Shown here one piece after another: positions 33,105 through 41,687 of a stretch of 64,000 nucleotides of DNA. The position numbers were made by a program, and so were the translations under genes. Each line of letters begins with the position of its first letter. Within the stretch, counting starts at the first letter, position 1. Source of the stretch: Lachnospiraceae bacterium. Its GTDB lineage: Bacteria > Bacillota > Clostridia > Lachnospirales > Lachnospiraceae. Below the pieces are notes generated by a model. The model was not told where the DNA came from. It did not search any database and saw nothing but the letters and a program-made list of their open reading frames with translations. The stretch covers positions 62,001 to 126,000 of the forward strand of contig SVDH01000001.1 in the NCBI GenBank assembly GCA_015057865.1, written 5' to 3'.

Positions 33105-34317
33105 GATGATGAGGCCTTTGACGGGCGAAAACAAAATAAGAAAGCGCGTGTTATTACCGGTCCTTGTGACAGCAGTGATTTTATCGCTTTGGCTGCCGAC
33201 AGATGTACAGGCTGCGCCGGGCTATGACAAGGTGGCAAACGCAGCTGACACGGGAGCGACGACTGACGTTGGAAAATACGGAATGCTGCCGGTTTACGGA
33301 AGAGATATCAAAGACGGTGTCTATACGGTGACGGGAGAAAGCAGTTCGTCCTTTTTCCGGATCGAAGAATCGGAACTGACAGTGAAAGACGGGAAACTGA
33401 CGGTTGCAATGAAAGTGCCCAGTACCAGTTACAAGTTCGTCTATATGGGGACTGCAGAGGAAGCAGCGGCGGCTCCGTTGGAAGATTATATCGAACCAAG
33501 TAACAAAGTCGGGATGAGCGTTTACGAGATCCCGATTGAAGCATTGGATCAGGGGATCCCGTGCGCGGCTTACAGTAAGCGGAAAAAGAAGTGGTTTGAC
33601 CGGACGATCCTGTTTCACGCATCGGATCTTCCGGCAGACGCATTGTCTGTGACACTGCCGGATTATGACAAAATTGAGGAAGCACTGAAACTGTACGAAC
33701 AGACGAATGGCACAGGTGTTGAAACAGAGGAAGGCATTTCGAATGAGGCAGCTGTCGGTGATGCGGATGCATCAGGAGGAAATGCTGCGCAGGAAAGTAC
33801 TTTATCCGGTCAGGATACGGCGGCACAGGCAGCAGGTACAGACGAGGGAACACAGCAGACAGCAGAACCGGTCCCGGTGGAGATCAATCTGGATGACGGA
33901 ACCTATTCGATCCAGGTGAACATGACCGGCGGAAGCGGCCGTGCAAGTGTCAGTTCGCCGACCTGGCTGATCGTTAAAGATCATAAGGCCTATGCAAAGC
34001 TCCTTTGGAGCAGTTCCTATTATGACTATATGCTGGTCGGCGGGAAGAAGTATCTGAATGAGTCTGAAGATGGAGGCAATTCTACATTCACGATACCGAT
34101 CACCAATATGGACGGCGCGATGGAAGTCGTTGCGGATACGACGGCAATGGGTGATCCTGTGGCAATCGATTACAGGCTGACTTTTTATGAAGATTCTGTC
34201 GGATCGAAAAGCCAGATCCCGCAGGAGGCGGCGATCGATGTTTTGATCCTGGCAGCGGTCATTATCGTAGTTGGCGGAGTCCTGAATTACTTTGTAAAGA
34301 AGCGGAGAAAACATTAA
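33085..34317 (+). CDS. Secreted, C-terminally anchored protein with two NEAT-like domains
   Basis: A 410-residue protein if started at 33085; ATG codons at 33094, 33106 and 33109 are equally possible. A signal peptide is clear (RKRVLLPVLVTAVILSLW then VQA, cleavage near residue 43). Domain A (about 76-185) begins DGVYTVTGESSSSFFRIEES; domain B (about 269-370) begins DGTYSIQVNMTGGSGRASVS and contains YYDYMLVGGKKY and IDYRLTFYED. Their strand order resembles NEAT domains, which bind heme on Gram-positive surfaces. An acidic, alanine-rich linker (205-263) separates them, and a transmembrane helix with a basic tail (384-410) anchors the protein; no LPXTG is seen. The lipoprotein at 55454 has the same two domains. 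Heme or tetrapyrrole binding is inferred. Confidence 0.65.
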   Translation: MLWMRDEMMRPLTGENKIRKRVLLPVLVTAVILSLWLPTDVQAAPGYDKVANAADTGATTDVGKYGMLPVYGRDIKDGVYTVTGESSSSFFRIEESELTVKDGKLTVAMKVPSTSYKFVYMGTAEEAAAAPLEDYIEPSNKVGMSVYEIPIEALDQGIPCAAYSKRKKKWFDRTILFHASDLPADALSVTLPDYDKIEEALKLYEQTNGTGVETEEGISNEAAVGDADASGGNAAQESTLSGQDTAAQAAGTDEGTQQTAEPVPVEINLDDGTYSIQVNMTGGSGRASVSSPTWLIVKDHKAYAKLLWSSSYYDYMLVGGKKYLNESEDGGNSTFTIPITNMDGAMEVVADTTAMGDPVAIDYRLTFYEDSVGSKSQIPQEAAIDVLILAAVIIVVGGVLNYFVKKRRKH

Positions 34318-35855
34318 TGAACATCAAAGCTGCGATCATAGATCATGAAATGGCATCACTGTCTGAACGGGAGATCTTTGCCTGCAGTCAGGAACAAAAG
34401 GAAGATATCTATCGGCGGGCGCTGGCGCACCCGGAGATCCAGGGAACGGTTCTGTTAAACACCTGTAATCGGACGGAACTGTACCTTTCAGTTAAGGATG
34501 AGATAACAGGGCCGGATCCGTTTGCATTTTTATGTGAAAGTCTGGATGAAGAGGCAAGGGATTTTGCTTCCGTTGCGAAAGTGGTTGCGGGAGATGACGC
34601 GCTTTCTCATCTGTGTCTGCTGACTTCCGGTGCCGCGTCACAGCTTCTGGGAGACAGCCAGATCATCACACAGGTGTCGGATGCGCTCTCCGAGGCGCAG
34701 GAAATGGATCTGACGGATGGTGCATTGAATACGATGTTCCGGCTGGGCGTGACTGCAGGGAAAAAAGTCCGGACAGACATCAATCTGCAGATCAAAGACA
34801 CATCGACCGTGGATCTGGCGGTACGTGTGGTCGAAGAGACGGATGGTGTGAAAAGCATCTTGGTGATCGGCAACGGGACGATCGGAAGACTGGTGGCTGA
34901 GTGCCTCGTGAAAAAAGGCTATTCCGTATCCATGACACTGCGCCAGTATCATAATAAAGAGGCAATCATCCCGGCGGGTGTTTTAACGGTACCGTATGGA
35001 GACAGGTACCGAAAGATGGAAGAAAGCGATGCGGTGATCAGCACAACGGCAAGCCCGCATGTCGTGATCACCAAAAAGGAATTTGTGCAGATGGCACATT
35101 ATCCCAAGCTGCTGATCGATATGGCAGTACCCCGAGACATTGATCCGGAGATCTCTGAAATAGAGGGCGTTGCCTGCTATAATATCGATGAACTGAGCGG
35201 CGGCAGTCTGAAGATGCTTAAGCCGGAACAGAGAGAGCAGCTGCAGGAATACATTGGGGCCTATGTTGCGGAGCTGCACCGTTGGGAAGAACAAAGGATG
35301 AAGAAAGAAGAAGATATCAAACGTCTTACTTCTCCGGAGAGAGACCGGGGGGAACGCAGATATTTCCCATTGTTTATTGATTCGATGGACAGGCTTGCTG
35401 TTGTCATCGGCGGAGGGAATATTGCGGAACGCCGGATCCTGACGCTGGCGGAATTCGGATTCCGGATCAGGGTCATTTCAGGGACGTTAAGCGAAACATT
35501 GCAAAGACTGATGGAAGCAGGACTGATAGAGTGGCAGCAGGGCTATATCCAGACAGGCGAGAAAGCTTCGGCATCGAATTGTGTGGATCTTTCTGAAGCA
35601 GCACAGGGCGCATGGATGCTTTTGGCATGCACCAATGATCGTGAAACCAACCGTGCGATCGGACAATTTGGGAGAGAAAACCAGCTTCTGATCAATGTCT
35701 GTGATGCGCGCAACGAGTCGACCTTCTGGTTCCCGGCAGTGGGATTAAGCGATGAGCTGACCATGGGCCTTGTCGGAACCGGAAAGGACCATATGAATGT
35801 GAAAAAGGCGGCAGCGGTGCTGCGCGATGTAATAGAGAAGAAAGAATATAAATGA
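34317..35855 (+). CDS. hemA: Glutamyl-tRNA reductase fused to precorrin-2 dehydrogenase/ferrochelatase
   Basis: A 512-residue two-enzyme protein. Residues 1-330 are glutamyl-tRNA reductase: the catalytic cysteine lies in NTCNRTELY (Cys50), the NADPH-binding loop in GNGTIGRL (about 183-190). From about residue 340 a second module begins with FIDSMDRLAVVIGGGNIAER and ends with MGLVGTGKDHMNVKKAAAV; this is the NAD-dependent domain of Met8p/CysG, which oxidises precorrin-2 to sirohydrochlorin. The protein therefore covers the first step of tetrapyrrole synthesis and the branch to siroheme or cobamide. It starts at the stop of the NEAT-like gene and overlaps hemC by 4 bases. Confidence 0.9.
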   Translation: MNIKAAIIDHEMASLSEREIFACSQEQKEDIYRRALAHPEIQGTVLLNTCNRTELYLSVKDEITGPDPFAFLCESLDEEARDFASVAKVVAGDDALSHLCLLTSGAASQLLGDSQIITQVSDALSEAQEMDLTDGALNTMFRLGVTAGKKVRTDINLQIKDTSTVDLAVRVVEETDGVKSILVIGNGTIGRLVAECLVKKGYSVSMTLRQYHNKEAIIPAGVLTVPYGDRYRKMEESDAVISTTASPHVVITKKEFVQMAHYPKLLIDMAVPRDIDPEISEIEGVACYNIDELSGGSLKMLKPEQREQLQEYIGAYVAELHRWEEQRMKKEEDIKRLTSPERDRGERRYFPLFIDSMDRLAVVIGGGNIAERRILTLAEFGFRIRVISGTLSETLQRLMEAGLIEWQQGYIQTGEKASASNCVDLSEAAQGAWMLLACTNDRETNRAIGQFGRENQLLINVCDARNESTFWFPAVGLSDELTMGLVGTGKDHMNVKKAAAVLRDVIEKKEYK

Positions 35856-36763
35856 TGAAAATTAGGATTGGAAGCAGGGAAAGCAAACTGGCAGTGATCC
35901 AGGCGGAGATCGTGATGGATGCGATCCGCCGGTTTGATCCTTCCATTGAACTGGAACTGATCACGATGAAAACGACCGGGGACAAGATCCTTGACCGGAA
36001 TCTGGATAAAGTCGGCGGCAAGGGGCTGTTTATCAAGGAGCTCGAACGCGCCCTGTTGGATAACGAGGTGGATCTGACCGTACACAGCATGAAGGATATG
36101 CCGATGGATGTGATGCCAAAGCTGCCGATCCTTGGCGTGTCAAAACGCGAGGATCCACGTGATGTACTGGTGTTGCCGGCGGAGATGGAGGAAATAGATG
36201 CGTCATCAATGTCACTTGAGGAGCTGGCAGAGATCATCGATTTTTCAAGGCCGGTCGGATGCTCTTCAAACCGCAGGATGCTGCAGTTTGCAAAGCATTT
36301 TCCAAAGGCGCGGTTTGAGCCGATCCGAGGGAATATCCAGACGAGATTAAAGAAGCTTGACAGCGGCGCTTACAGCGCGACGATCATGGCGGCTGCTGGC
36401 TTGAAGCGTGCCGGATTAGACGGCAGGATCAGCCGGTATTTTACGGCAGAAGAGATGCTTCCGGCGGCTTGTCAGGGGATTCTGGCAGTGCAGGGACGAC
36501 GCGGAGCGGATGTTTCCTTTTTGCAGGATTTTTTTGATGCAAAGACCTGGCAGGAAGCGATGTGTGAGCGGGCATTTGTCAGAGAGCTTGACGGAGGATG
36601 CACATCGCCTGTTGCAGCATATGCGATGGTGGAAGGCGAAGCAATCCACCTGACAGGACTGAACATTGACGCAGACGGCAAACCGTTTGTGGAGAAATGT
36701 GAGGGTCCTGCGGCCGATGCGGAAAGGCTGGGGAGAAATTTGGCAAGGAAGATGAAACGGTAA
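35852..36763 (+). CDS. hemC: Hydroxymethylbilane synthase (porphobilinogen deaminase)
   Basis: Condenses four porphobilinogen units to hydroxymethylbilane. The 303-residue protein has the family markers IRIGSRESKLAVIQAE at the N-terminus, GGKGLFIKELERALLDNEVD (about 50-69), HSMKDMP, and near the C-terminus ELDGGCTSPVAAYA, whose cysteine holds the dipyrromethane cofactor. The start overlaps the end of the preceding fusion gene. Confidence 0.96.
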   Translation: MMKIRIGSRESKLAVIQAEIVMDAIRRFDPSIELELITMKTTGDKILDRNLDKVGGKGLFIKELERALLDNEVDLTVHSMKDMPMDVMPKLPILGVSKREDPRDVLVLPAEMEEIDASSMSLEELAEIIDFSRPVGCSSNRRMLQFAKHFPKARFEPIRGNIQTRLKKLDSGAYSATIMAAAGLKRAGLDGRISRYFTAEEMLPAACQGILAVQGRRGADVSFLQDFFDAKTWQEAMCERAFVRELDGGCTSPVAAYAMVEGEAIHLTGLNIDADGKPFVEKCEGPAADAERLGRNLARKMKR

Positions 36764-36779
36764 AGAGGAGCTTGCGGAT

Positions 36780-38300
36780 ATGAATGATAAATCACAACGT
36801 GGCACCGTCTACCTGGTCGGTGCAGGGCCGGGAGATGTCGGCCTTTTGACAGGAAAAGGAAAACAGCTGATCGAGACGGCAGATGTCGTGGTATTTGACC
36901 GGCTGGTCAGTGCAGGAATCCTTGCTCTAATCCCGGAAGATACAGAGAAGATCAATGTCGGTAAGCATGCAGGAAACCATCCCGTGCCGCAGGATCAGAT
37001 CAACCAGATCCTTTTAGAACAGGCGCTTCTGGGCAAAAAAGTGGTACGCTTAAAAGGCGGTGATCCGTTCCTGTTTGGACGCGGCGGGGAAGAGCTGGAG
37101 CTGCTGGAAGAAAACAATATCTCTTTTGAAGTCGTACCGGGGATCACATCTGCGATCGCGGCAGCGACTTATGGCGGCATTCCGGTGACACATCGTGATT
37201 TCTGTTCTTCGGTGCACTTTATTACCGGTCATGCGAGGGCAGGAAAAGAACTATCGATCGATTTTGAAGCACTGGTAAGATTACAGGGGACACTGGTCTT
37301 CCTGATGAGTGTTTCAACGGCAGGACGGATCGCTGATGGCCTGTTGCAGGCAGGCATGGATCCGGAGATGCCAAGTGCTGTCATTGAAAACGGAACACGC
37401 ACAAACCAACGGACCTTTGTACAGCCGGTCAGCGAACTGGAGAAGTCCGTCAAAGAAAATGGTGTGCAGTCTCCTGCATTGATCGTTGTTGGAAAGGTCA
37501 GCAGTCTTGCAAAACGGTTTTCCTGGTTTGACAGACTGCCGCTGAAAGGGAAACGTTTTCTGGTCACAAGACCGGAAGCAGGTGAATCAAAACTTGCGGC
37601 AGGTTTGCGTGCATTGGGCGCAGACGTGACGATTCATCCGTGCATCAGGACATCTTTTATCCGGCCGCTGGAGATCCCGGCAGCAGATCAGGATGGCGCA
37701 CCATTTGACACGATTGTATTCACAAGTGCTGTCGGCGTCAGATCTTATCTCGAATGGCTTCTCGAAAACGGACAGGATATGCGCGTATTTGCAGGAAAGA
37801 AGATTGCCTGCATCGGCAGCGCGACAGCAACGGCATTGAAAGAATACGGCTTGATCGCGGATTTCGTACCATCCGTTTACAGCGGACAGGTGCTGGGCGA
37901 GGAGATGATCTCGTCAGGTTTTGTAAATGCAGAAAGCAAAGTGCTTTTGCTGCGGACAAATCTTGCATCCCATGATGTGACAGACTGTCTGGAAAAAGCA
38001 GGCATTTCCTATACAGACATTCCGGTTTATCAGACTGATCTTTTGACCTGGGAATCGGAAGACGACGAACCGCTGTATGACTGTATTACATTTACCAGCC
38101 GCAGCTGTGTGGAAGGCTTTATGAATGGCAGAACCCCGGAGGATAATGCGGGCCTGAAAGCACTCTGCATCGGAGAGAAGACGGCGGAAGCGGCAAAAGA
38201 AGCAGGATTTGATGTCATGGTCTCAGAAAAGGCAACAATCGACAGTATGCTGGAGAAAGCAGCAGTGAGTCATGGAAAGGGAGGATTATCATGGATTTGA
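36780..38300 (+). CDS. cobA-hemD: Uroporphyrinogen-III C-methyltransferase fused to uroporphyrinogen-III synthase
   Basis: A 506-residue fusion. Residues 1-250 are CobA/SUMT, which methylates uroporphyrinogen III twice to precorrin-2 (VYLVGAGPGDVGLLTGKGKQ; VVRLKGGDPFLFGRGGEELE; VVPGITSAIAAATYGGIPVT). Residues about 260-500 are HemD, which closes hydroxymethylbilane to uroporphyrinogen III (LKGKRFLVTRPEAGESKLAA; TIVFTSAVGVRSYLEWL; CITFTSRSCVEGFM). The fusion keeps two consecutive steps together and is common in Clostridia. Its last ten bases overlap the start of hemB. Confidence 0.94.
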   Translation: MNDKSQRGTVYLVGAGPGDVGLLTGKGKQLIETADVVVFDRLVSAGILALIPEDTEKINVGKHAGNHPVPQDQINQILLEQALLGKKVVRLKGGDPFLFGRGGEELELLEENNISFEVVPGITSAIAAATYGGIPVTHRDFCSSVHFITGHARAGKELSIDFEALVRLQGTLVFLMSVSTAGRIADGLLQAGMDPEMPSAVIENGTRTNQRTFVQPVSELEKSVKENGVQSPALIVVGKVSSLAKRFSWFDRLPLKGKRFLVTRPEAGESKLAAGLRALGADVTIHPCIRTSFIRPLEIPAADQDGAPFDTIVFTSAVGVRSYLEWLLENGQDMRVFAGKKIACIGSATATALKEYGLIADFVPSVYSGQVLGEEMISSGFVNAESKVLLLRTNLASHDVTDCLEKAGISYTDIPVYQTDLLTWESEDDEPLYDCITFTSRSCVEGFMNGRTPEDNAGLKALCIGEKTAEAAKEAGFDVMVSEKATIDSMLEKAAVSHGKGGLSWI

Positions 38301-39277
38301 TCAACAGACCAAGAAGGTTGCGGAGCAGTGAGCTGGTCCGCGGGATGATTCGGGAAACCAGAGTGTCAAAAGACGGACTGATCTATCCGATCTTTTTTGA
38401 AGAGGGAGAAAACATCAAAGCACCAATCGAGAGCATGGACGGACAGTTCCGCTACAGCCCGGACCGGGCAAAAGAGGCGATCGATGATTGCCTGGCACAT
38501 GGGATCAACAAGGTCCTTTTATTCGGCATTCCGAAAGAAAAAGACGAAGTGGGATCACAGGCTTACGCCGAGCATGGGATCGTACAGGAAGCAGTCCGTG
38601 CGATCAAAGAAGAATATAAGGATCAGGTTTACGTCGTGACAGATGTCTGTATGTGCGAATATACATCACATGGTCATTGCGGCATCCTTTGCGGCCATGA
38701 TGTGGATAATGACAAGACGCTGGACCATCTGAATGCGATCGCACTGTCCCATGCAGAAGCAGGCGCGGATATGGTGGCGCCCTCAGATATGATGGACGGA
38801 CGGATCGGTACGATACGCCAGACCCTGGATGCCAATGGGTTTTCCAATATCCCAATCATGTCCTATGCGGCGAAATATGCTTCGAAATTCTATGGCCCGT
38901 TCCGCACGGCGGCAGGTTCTGCGCCGTCTTTTGGCGACCGGAAATCCTATCAGATGGATCCGCACAACCTCAGAGAAGCAATGAAAGAAGCGCTTTACGA
39001 TGAAGACGAAGGCGCAGATATTCTGATGGTAAAACCGGCGCTTTCCTATCTTGATGTGATCCGCGCGTTGTCAGAGCGTACTGATCTGCCGATTGCGACC
39101 TACAGTGTAAGTGGCGAATATGCCATGATCAAAAATGCCGGCAAGGCAGGTCTGATTGATGAATACGGCATCATGTGTGAGAGCACGGTTTCCATGTTCC
39201 GCGCTGGCGCAGACATCATCATCACTTACTATGCAAAAGAAATCGCAGATGCGATCAAAAAGGGAGATATCGGATGA
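38291..39277 (+). CDS. hemB: Porphobilinogen synthase (delta-aminolevulinate dehydratase)
   Basis: Joins two 5-aminolevulinate molecules to porphobilinogen. The 328-residue protein shows the Cys-rich metal site TDVCMCEYTSHGHCGIL (about 115-131), so it is of the zinc type, and the two active-site lysines in AAKYASKFYGPF and LMVKPALSYLDVI. AAGGGAGGA precedes the ATG. It is placed between the cobA-hemD fusion and hemL, and its stop overlaps the hemL start. Confidence 0.96.
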   Translation: MDLINRPRRLRSSELVRGMIRETRVSKDGLIYPIFFEEGENIKAPIESMDGQFRYSPDRAKEAIDDCLAHGINKVLLFGIPKEKDEVGSQAYAEHGIVQEAVRAIKEEYKDQVYVVTDVCMCEYTSHGHCGILCGHDVDNDKTLDHLNAIALSHAEAGADMVAPSDMMDGRIGTIRQTLDANGFSNIPIMSYAAKYASKFYGPFRTAAGSAPSFGDRKSYQMDPHNLREAMKEALYDEDEGADILMVKPALSYLDVIRALSERTDLPIATYSVSGEYAMIKNAGKAGLIDEYGIMCESTVSMFRAGADIIITYYAKEIADAIKKGDIG

Positions 39278-40539
39278 ATACAGAAAAATCAAAGACACTG
39301 TTTGAACGGGCGAAGAAAGTGATGCCCGGCGGCGTGAACAGCCCTGTGCGCGCATACCGTTCAGTCGGGATGAATCCGCTTTTTATTGAACGTGCGAAAG
39401 GAAACCGCATTTTTGATGCGGATGGAAACGAATATATTGATTTTATCGGTTCCTGGGGGCCGATGATCCTGGGCCACGCAGACCCGGATGTGGAAGAAGC
39501 AGTCGCAAAACAGATGGAAAAAGGATTCAGCTTTGGCGCGTGTACAGAACTGGAAGTCGAGATGGCGGAGCTGATGACAAAAAATGTACCGCATATCGAT
39601 ATGGTGCGCATGGTCAACAGCGGAACGGAAGCGACGATGAGTGCGATCCGCATTGCCAGAGGATATACAGGCAGAAGTAAGATCGTCAAATTTGAGGGCT
39701 GCTATCACGGACATAATGACAATCTGCTGGTCAAAGCCGGATCTGGTGCAATGACATTTGGAAATCCGGACAGCGCAGGTGTTACAAAGGGCGCGGCAGA
39801 AGATACACTGCTTGCGGAGTACAATAACCTGGAGAGCGTAAAAGCTTTGTTTGATGCGAATCCGGGTGAGATCGCCTGTGTGATCCTGGAGCCCGTGGCT
39901 GCGAATATGGGCGTGATCCCGCCGGCAGAGGGCTTCCTCGAAGGCCTTCGCGAACTCTGTACAAAAGAAGGCGCACTGTTCATCGCGGATGAAGTCATCA
40001 CGGGATTCCGTCTGGGATTTACAGGAGCCTGTGGTAGATTCGGGATCGATCCCGACCTTGTGACATACGGAAAGATCATCGGCGGCGGGATGCCGGTCGG
40101 TGCTTATGGCGGGAAAAAGGAAGTCATGGAGATGGTATCACCGGTCGGACCTGTGTATCAGGCAGGAACGCTTTCCGGAAATCCGCTTGCGATGACTGCC
40201 GGGATCGCGACGTTAAAGAAGCTGCTAGCACACCCGGAGCTCTATGATGAGATCGACAAAATGGCAGCAGTACTTGCGGAAGGTATGAGAACAATCAGCG
40301 GAAACACCGTAAATCAGATTGGCTCACTGCTTTGCATGTTCCATACAAAGCAGCCGGTGACCAATTATGCGCAGGCCTGCGCGTCTGACCTGGAGGCATT
40401 TACCGGATCGTTCAAGGCACTTTTGGAACGAGGGATCTACACGGCGCCGTCCCAGTTTGAGGCGATGTTCATCTCGGCAGCATTTACGGATGAGGATGTT
40501 GCAAGAGTGCTGGAGGTTTATCGGGAGATTGCGGAGTAA
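39274..40539 (+). CDS. hemL: Glutamate-1-semialdehyde 2,1-aminomutase
   Basis: A PLP enzyme that converts glutamate-1-semialdehyde to 5-aminolevulinate, working directly after HemA. The 421-residue protein begins FERAKKVMPGGVNSPVRAYR, has the substrate-binding VNSGTEATMSAIRIARGYTG and the PLP lysine in TYGKIIGGGMPVGAYGG. This is the last gene of the tetrapyrrole operon; it overlaps hemB by 4 bases and is followed by hairpins. Confidence 0.96.
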   Translation: MNTEKSKTLFERAKKVMPGGVNSPVRAYRSVGMNPLFIERAKGNRIFDADGNEYIDFIGSWGPMILGHADPDVEEAVAKQMEKGFSFGACTELEVEMAELMTKNVPHIDMVRMVNSGTEATMSAIRIARGYTGRSKIVKFEGCYHGHNDNLLVKAGSGAMTFGNPDSAGVTKGAAEDTLLAEYNNLESVKALFDANPGEIACVILEPVAANMGVIPPAEGFLEGLRELCTKEGALFIADEVITGFRLGFTGACGRFGIDPDLVTYGKIIGGGMPVGAYGGKKEVMEMVSPVGPVYQAGTLSGNPLAMTAGIATLKKLLAHPELYDEIDKMAAVLAEGMRTISGNTVNQIGSLLCMFHTKQPVTNYAQACASDLEAFTGSFKALLERGIYTAPSQFEAMFISAAFTDEDVARVLEVYREIAE

Positions 40540-40545
40540 CTGATC

Positions 40546-40627
40546 AGGCCCCGCCACCAACATTTGCAAAATAATTATCAGGATGGAAACATAGATGTAA
40601 TAATTATTTTGCTCATGTGGGGCGGTC
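40546..40627. repeat. Large imperfect palindrome after hemL
   Basis: The outer arms CCCCGCCAC and GTGGGGCGG and the inner arms GCAAAATAATTAT and ATAATTATTTTGC fold over about 80 bases, leaving a 15- to 20-base loop. No T tract follows; a separate terminator stands just downstream. It could be a small non-autonomous insertion remnant or a protein-binding or RNA-processing element. Confidence 0.45.
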
Positions 40628-40647
40628 CCTAATCGGCAAAATAAAAA

Positions 40648-40685
40648 ACCACAGATATGAAAGCGAGCTTTCTATCTGTGGTTTC
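40648..40685. terminator. Bidirectional terminator between hemL and the corrinoid protein gene
   Basis: ACCACAGATA and TATCTGTGGT with the inner stem GAAAGC/GCTTTC, preceded by A6 and followed by TTTCC, between two convergent genes. Confidence 0.75.
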
Positions 40686-40709
40686 CTTATTTTTCCTGAT
40701 CAGTTACTC

Positions 40710-41342
40710 TTATGAAACATACTCCAGAGCTTTATCAGCTGCGCTGGTTGCATCTTCTGTATAAGCATCTGCACCAATGCTGTCGCAGAAGTCCTGGGTT
40801 ACAGGTGCGCCACCGATCATGATCTTAACCTTATCACGTACGCCCATTTCCTCAGCTGCTTTAACAACTTCGCCGAGCATCGGCATTGTAGTTGTCAGCA
40901 GTGCGGAGCAAGCTACGATCTGGCAGTCGTTGTCGATCGCGGTCTGTACGAATGTCTCCGGTGCTACGTCTACGCCAAGGTCGATAACCTCGAAGCCCTT
41001 GCCTTCGAACATCATCTTAACCAGGTTTTTACCGATATCATGCAGGTCGCCCTTTACGGTACCGAGTGCGATCTTGCCTTTGCTTGTGGAATCGCCATCG
41101 GAAAGATGCGGTTTCAGTACTTCAGCGCCGGCGTTCATCGCACGTGCAGCTACCATAACCTGCGGTACGAAGATCTCGTTTGCTTTGAACTTTGCGCCGA
41201 TGATATTCATGCCTGCAAGCAGTCCGTCATTTAAGATCTGCTCTGCCGGAATGCCTTCTGCAATCGCCTGCTCGCAAAGTGCTGTAACGTCTTTTCTTTT
41301 TCCCTTCTGCAGCATTGCAGAAATGTCATCTAAAATTGCCAT
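40710..41342 (-). CDS. Methyltransferase corrinoid (B12-binding) protein, MtaC/MtbC-like
   Basis: Carries the methyl group on its bound corrinoid between two methyltransferases. The start at 41342 is chosen for GAAAGGAG just upstream; the product has 210 residues. Residues 1-85 are the helical cap domain (MLQKGKRKDVTALCEQAIAE; FVPQVMVAARAMNAGAEVLKP). Residues 88-210 form the Rossmann B12 domain with GDLHDIGKNL, where His101 is the lower cobalt ligand, then the SALLTTTMP and GGAPVTQDFC loops. It is the only such protein in the window and stands divergent from the methyltransferase at 41688, which is presumably a partner; the other UroD-type enzymes might share it. Confidence 0.93.
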   Translation of the reverse strand: MAILDDISAMLQKGKRKDVTALCEQAIAEGIPAEQILNDGLLAGMNIIGAKFKANEIFVPQVMVAARAMNAGAEVLKPHLSDGDSTSKGKIALGTVKGDLHDIGKNLVKMMFEGKGFEVIDLGVDVAPETFVQTAIDNDCQIVACSALLTTTMPMLGEVVKAAEEMGVRDKVKIMIGGAPVTQDFCDSIGADAYTEDATSAADKALEYVS

Positions 41343-41687
41343 GTGGTGCTCCTTTCGTTTGGATCTACATTTGTGTTTTCTCAAAATCATTGATTCTGAC
41401 TGTTATTATATAGAATCAAATACCACATGTTTTGTGATTATTTCATTATTTCTGGTAATTTTTATTGTTCCAAAAGAAAAAGATTGTTTGTAAAAAAACA
41501 AGGAGCGACGAGTATAATACTGTCATAACCAAACTGCATGACAACATCGGAATTAACAATTTTCTTTCATTACCAAAATCTGATACGCTGAATTCATCAA
41601 AAAACATACTGCATATCCCACAGAAATCAGATGGCGCCAACTTCTGCAAAAGGCGGTGCCGGTCCTAAATCGAGGAGGAATTGTAAA
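41343..41687. other. Divergent intergenic region between corrinoid protein and methyltransferase genes
   Basis: 345 bases without a gene. It holds a TATAAT at 41513-41518 (plus strand) that is a good -10 for the methyltransferase gene, although no well-spaced -35 is visible, and one copy of a 19-bp motif at 41525-41543, probably a regulator site. The stretch 41391-41480 is A+T rich and presumably carries the promoter for the minus-strand corrinoid gene. A short reading frame at 41631-41687 continues into the methyltransferase gene but has no ribosome site. Confidence 0.5.
41525..41543 (+). promoter_or_regulatory. 19-bp motif, copy 1 (candidate LysR site)
   Basis: ATAACCAAACTGCATGACA, downstream of a TATAAT box and before the methyltransferase gene at 41688. 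It matches 17 of 19 positions of the copy at 43976. Confidence 0.5.

Noticed and set aside
33085..34317. LPXTG cell-wall sorting signal
   Set aside because: No LPXTG-like motif before the C-terminal helix; the helix with basic tail is simply a membrane anchor.
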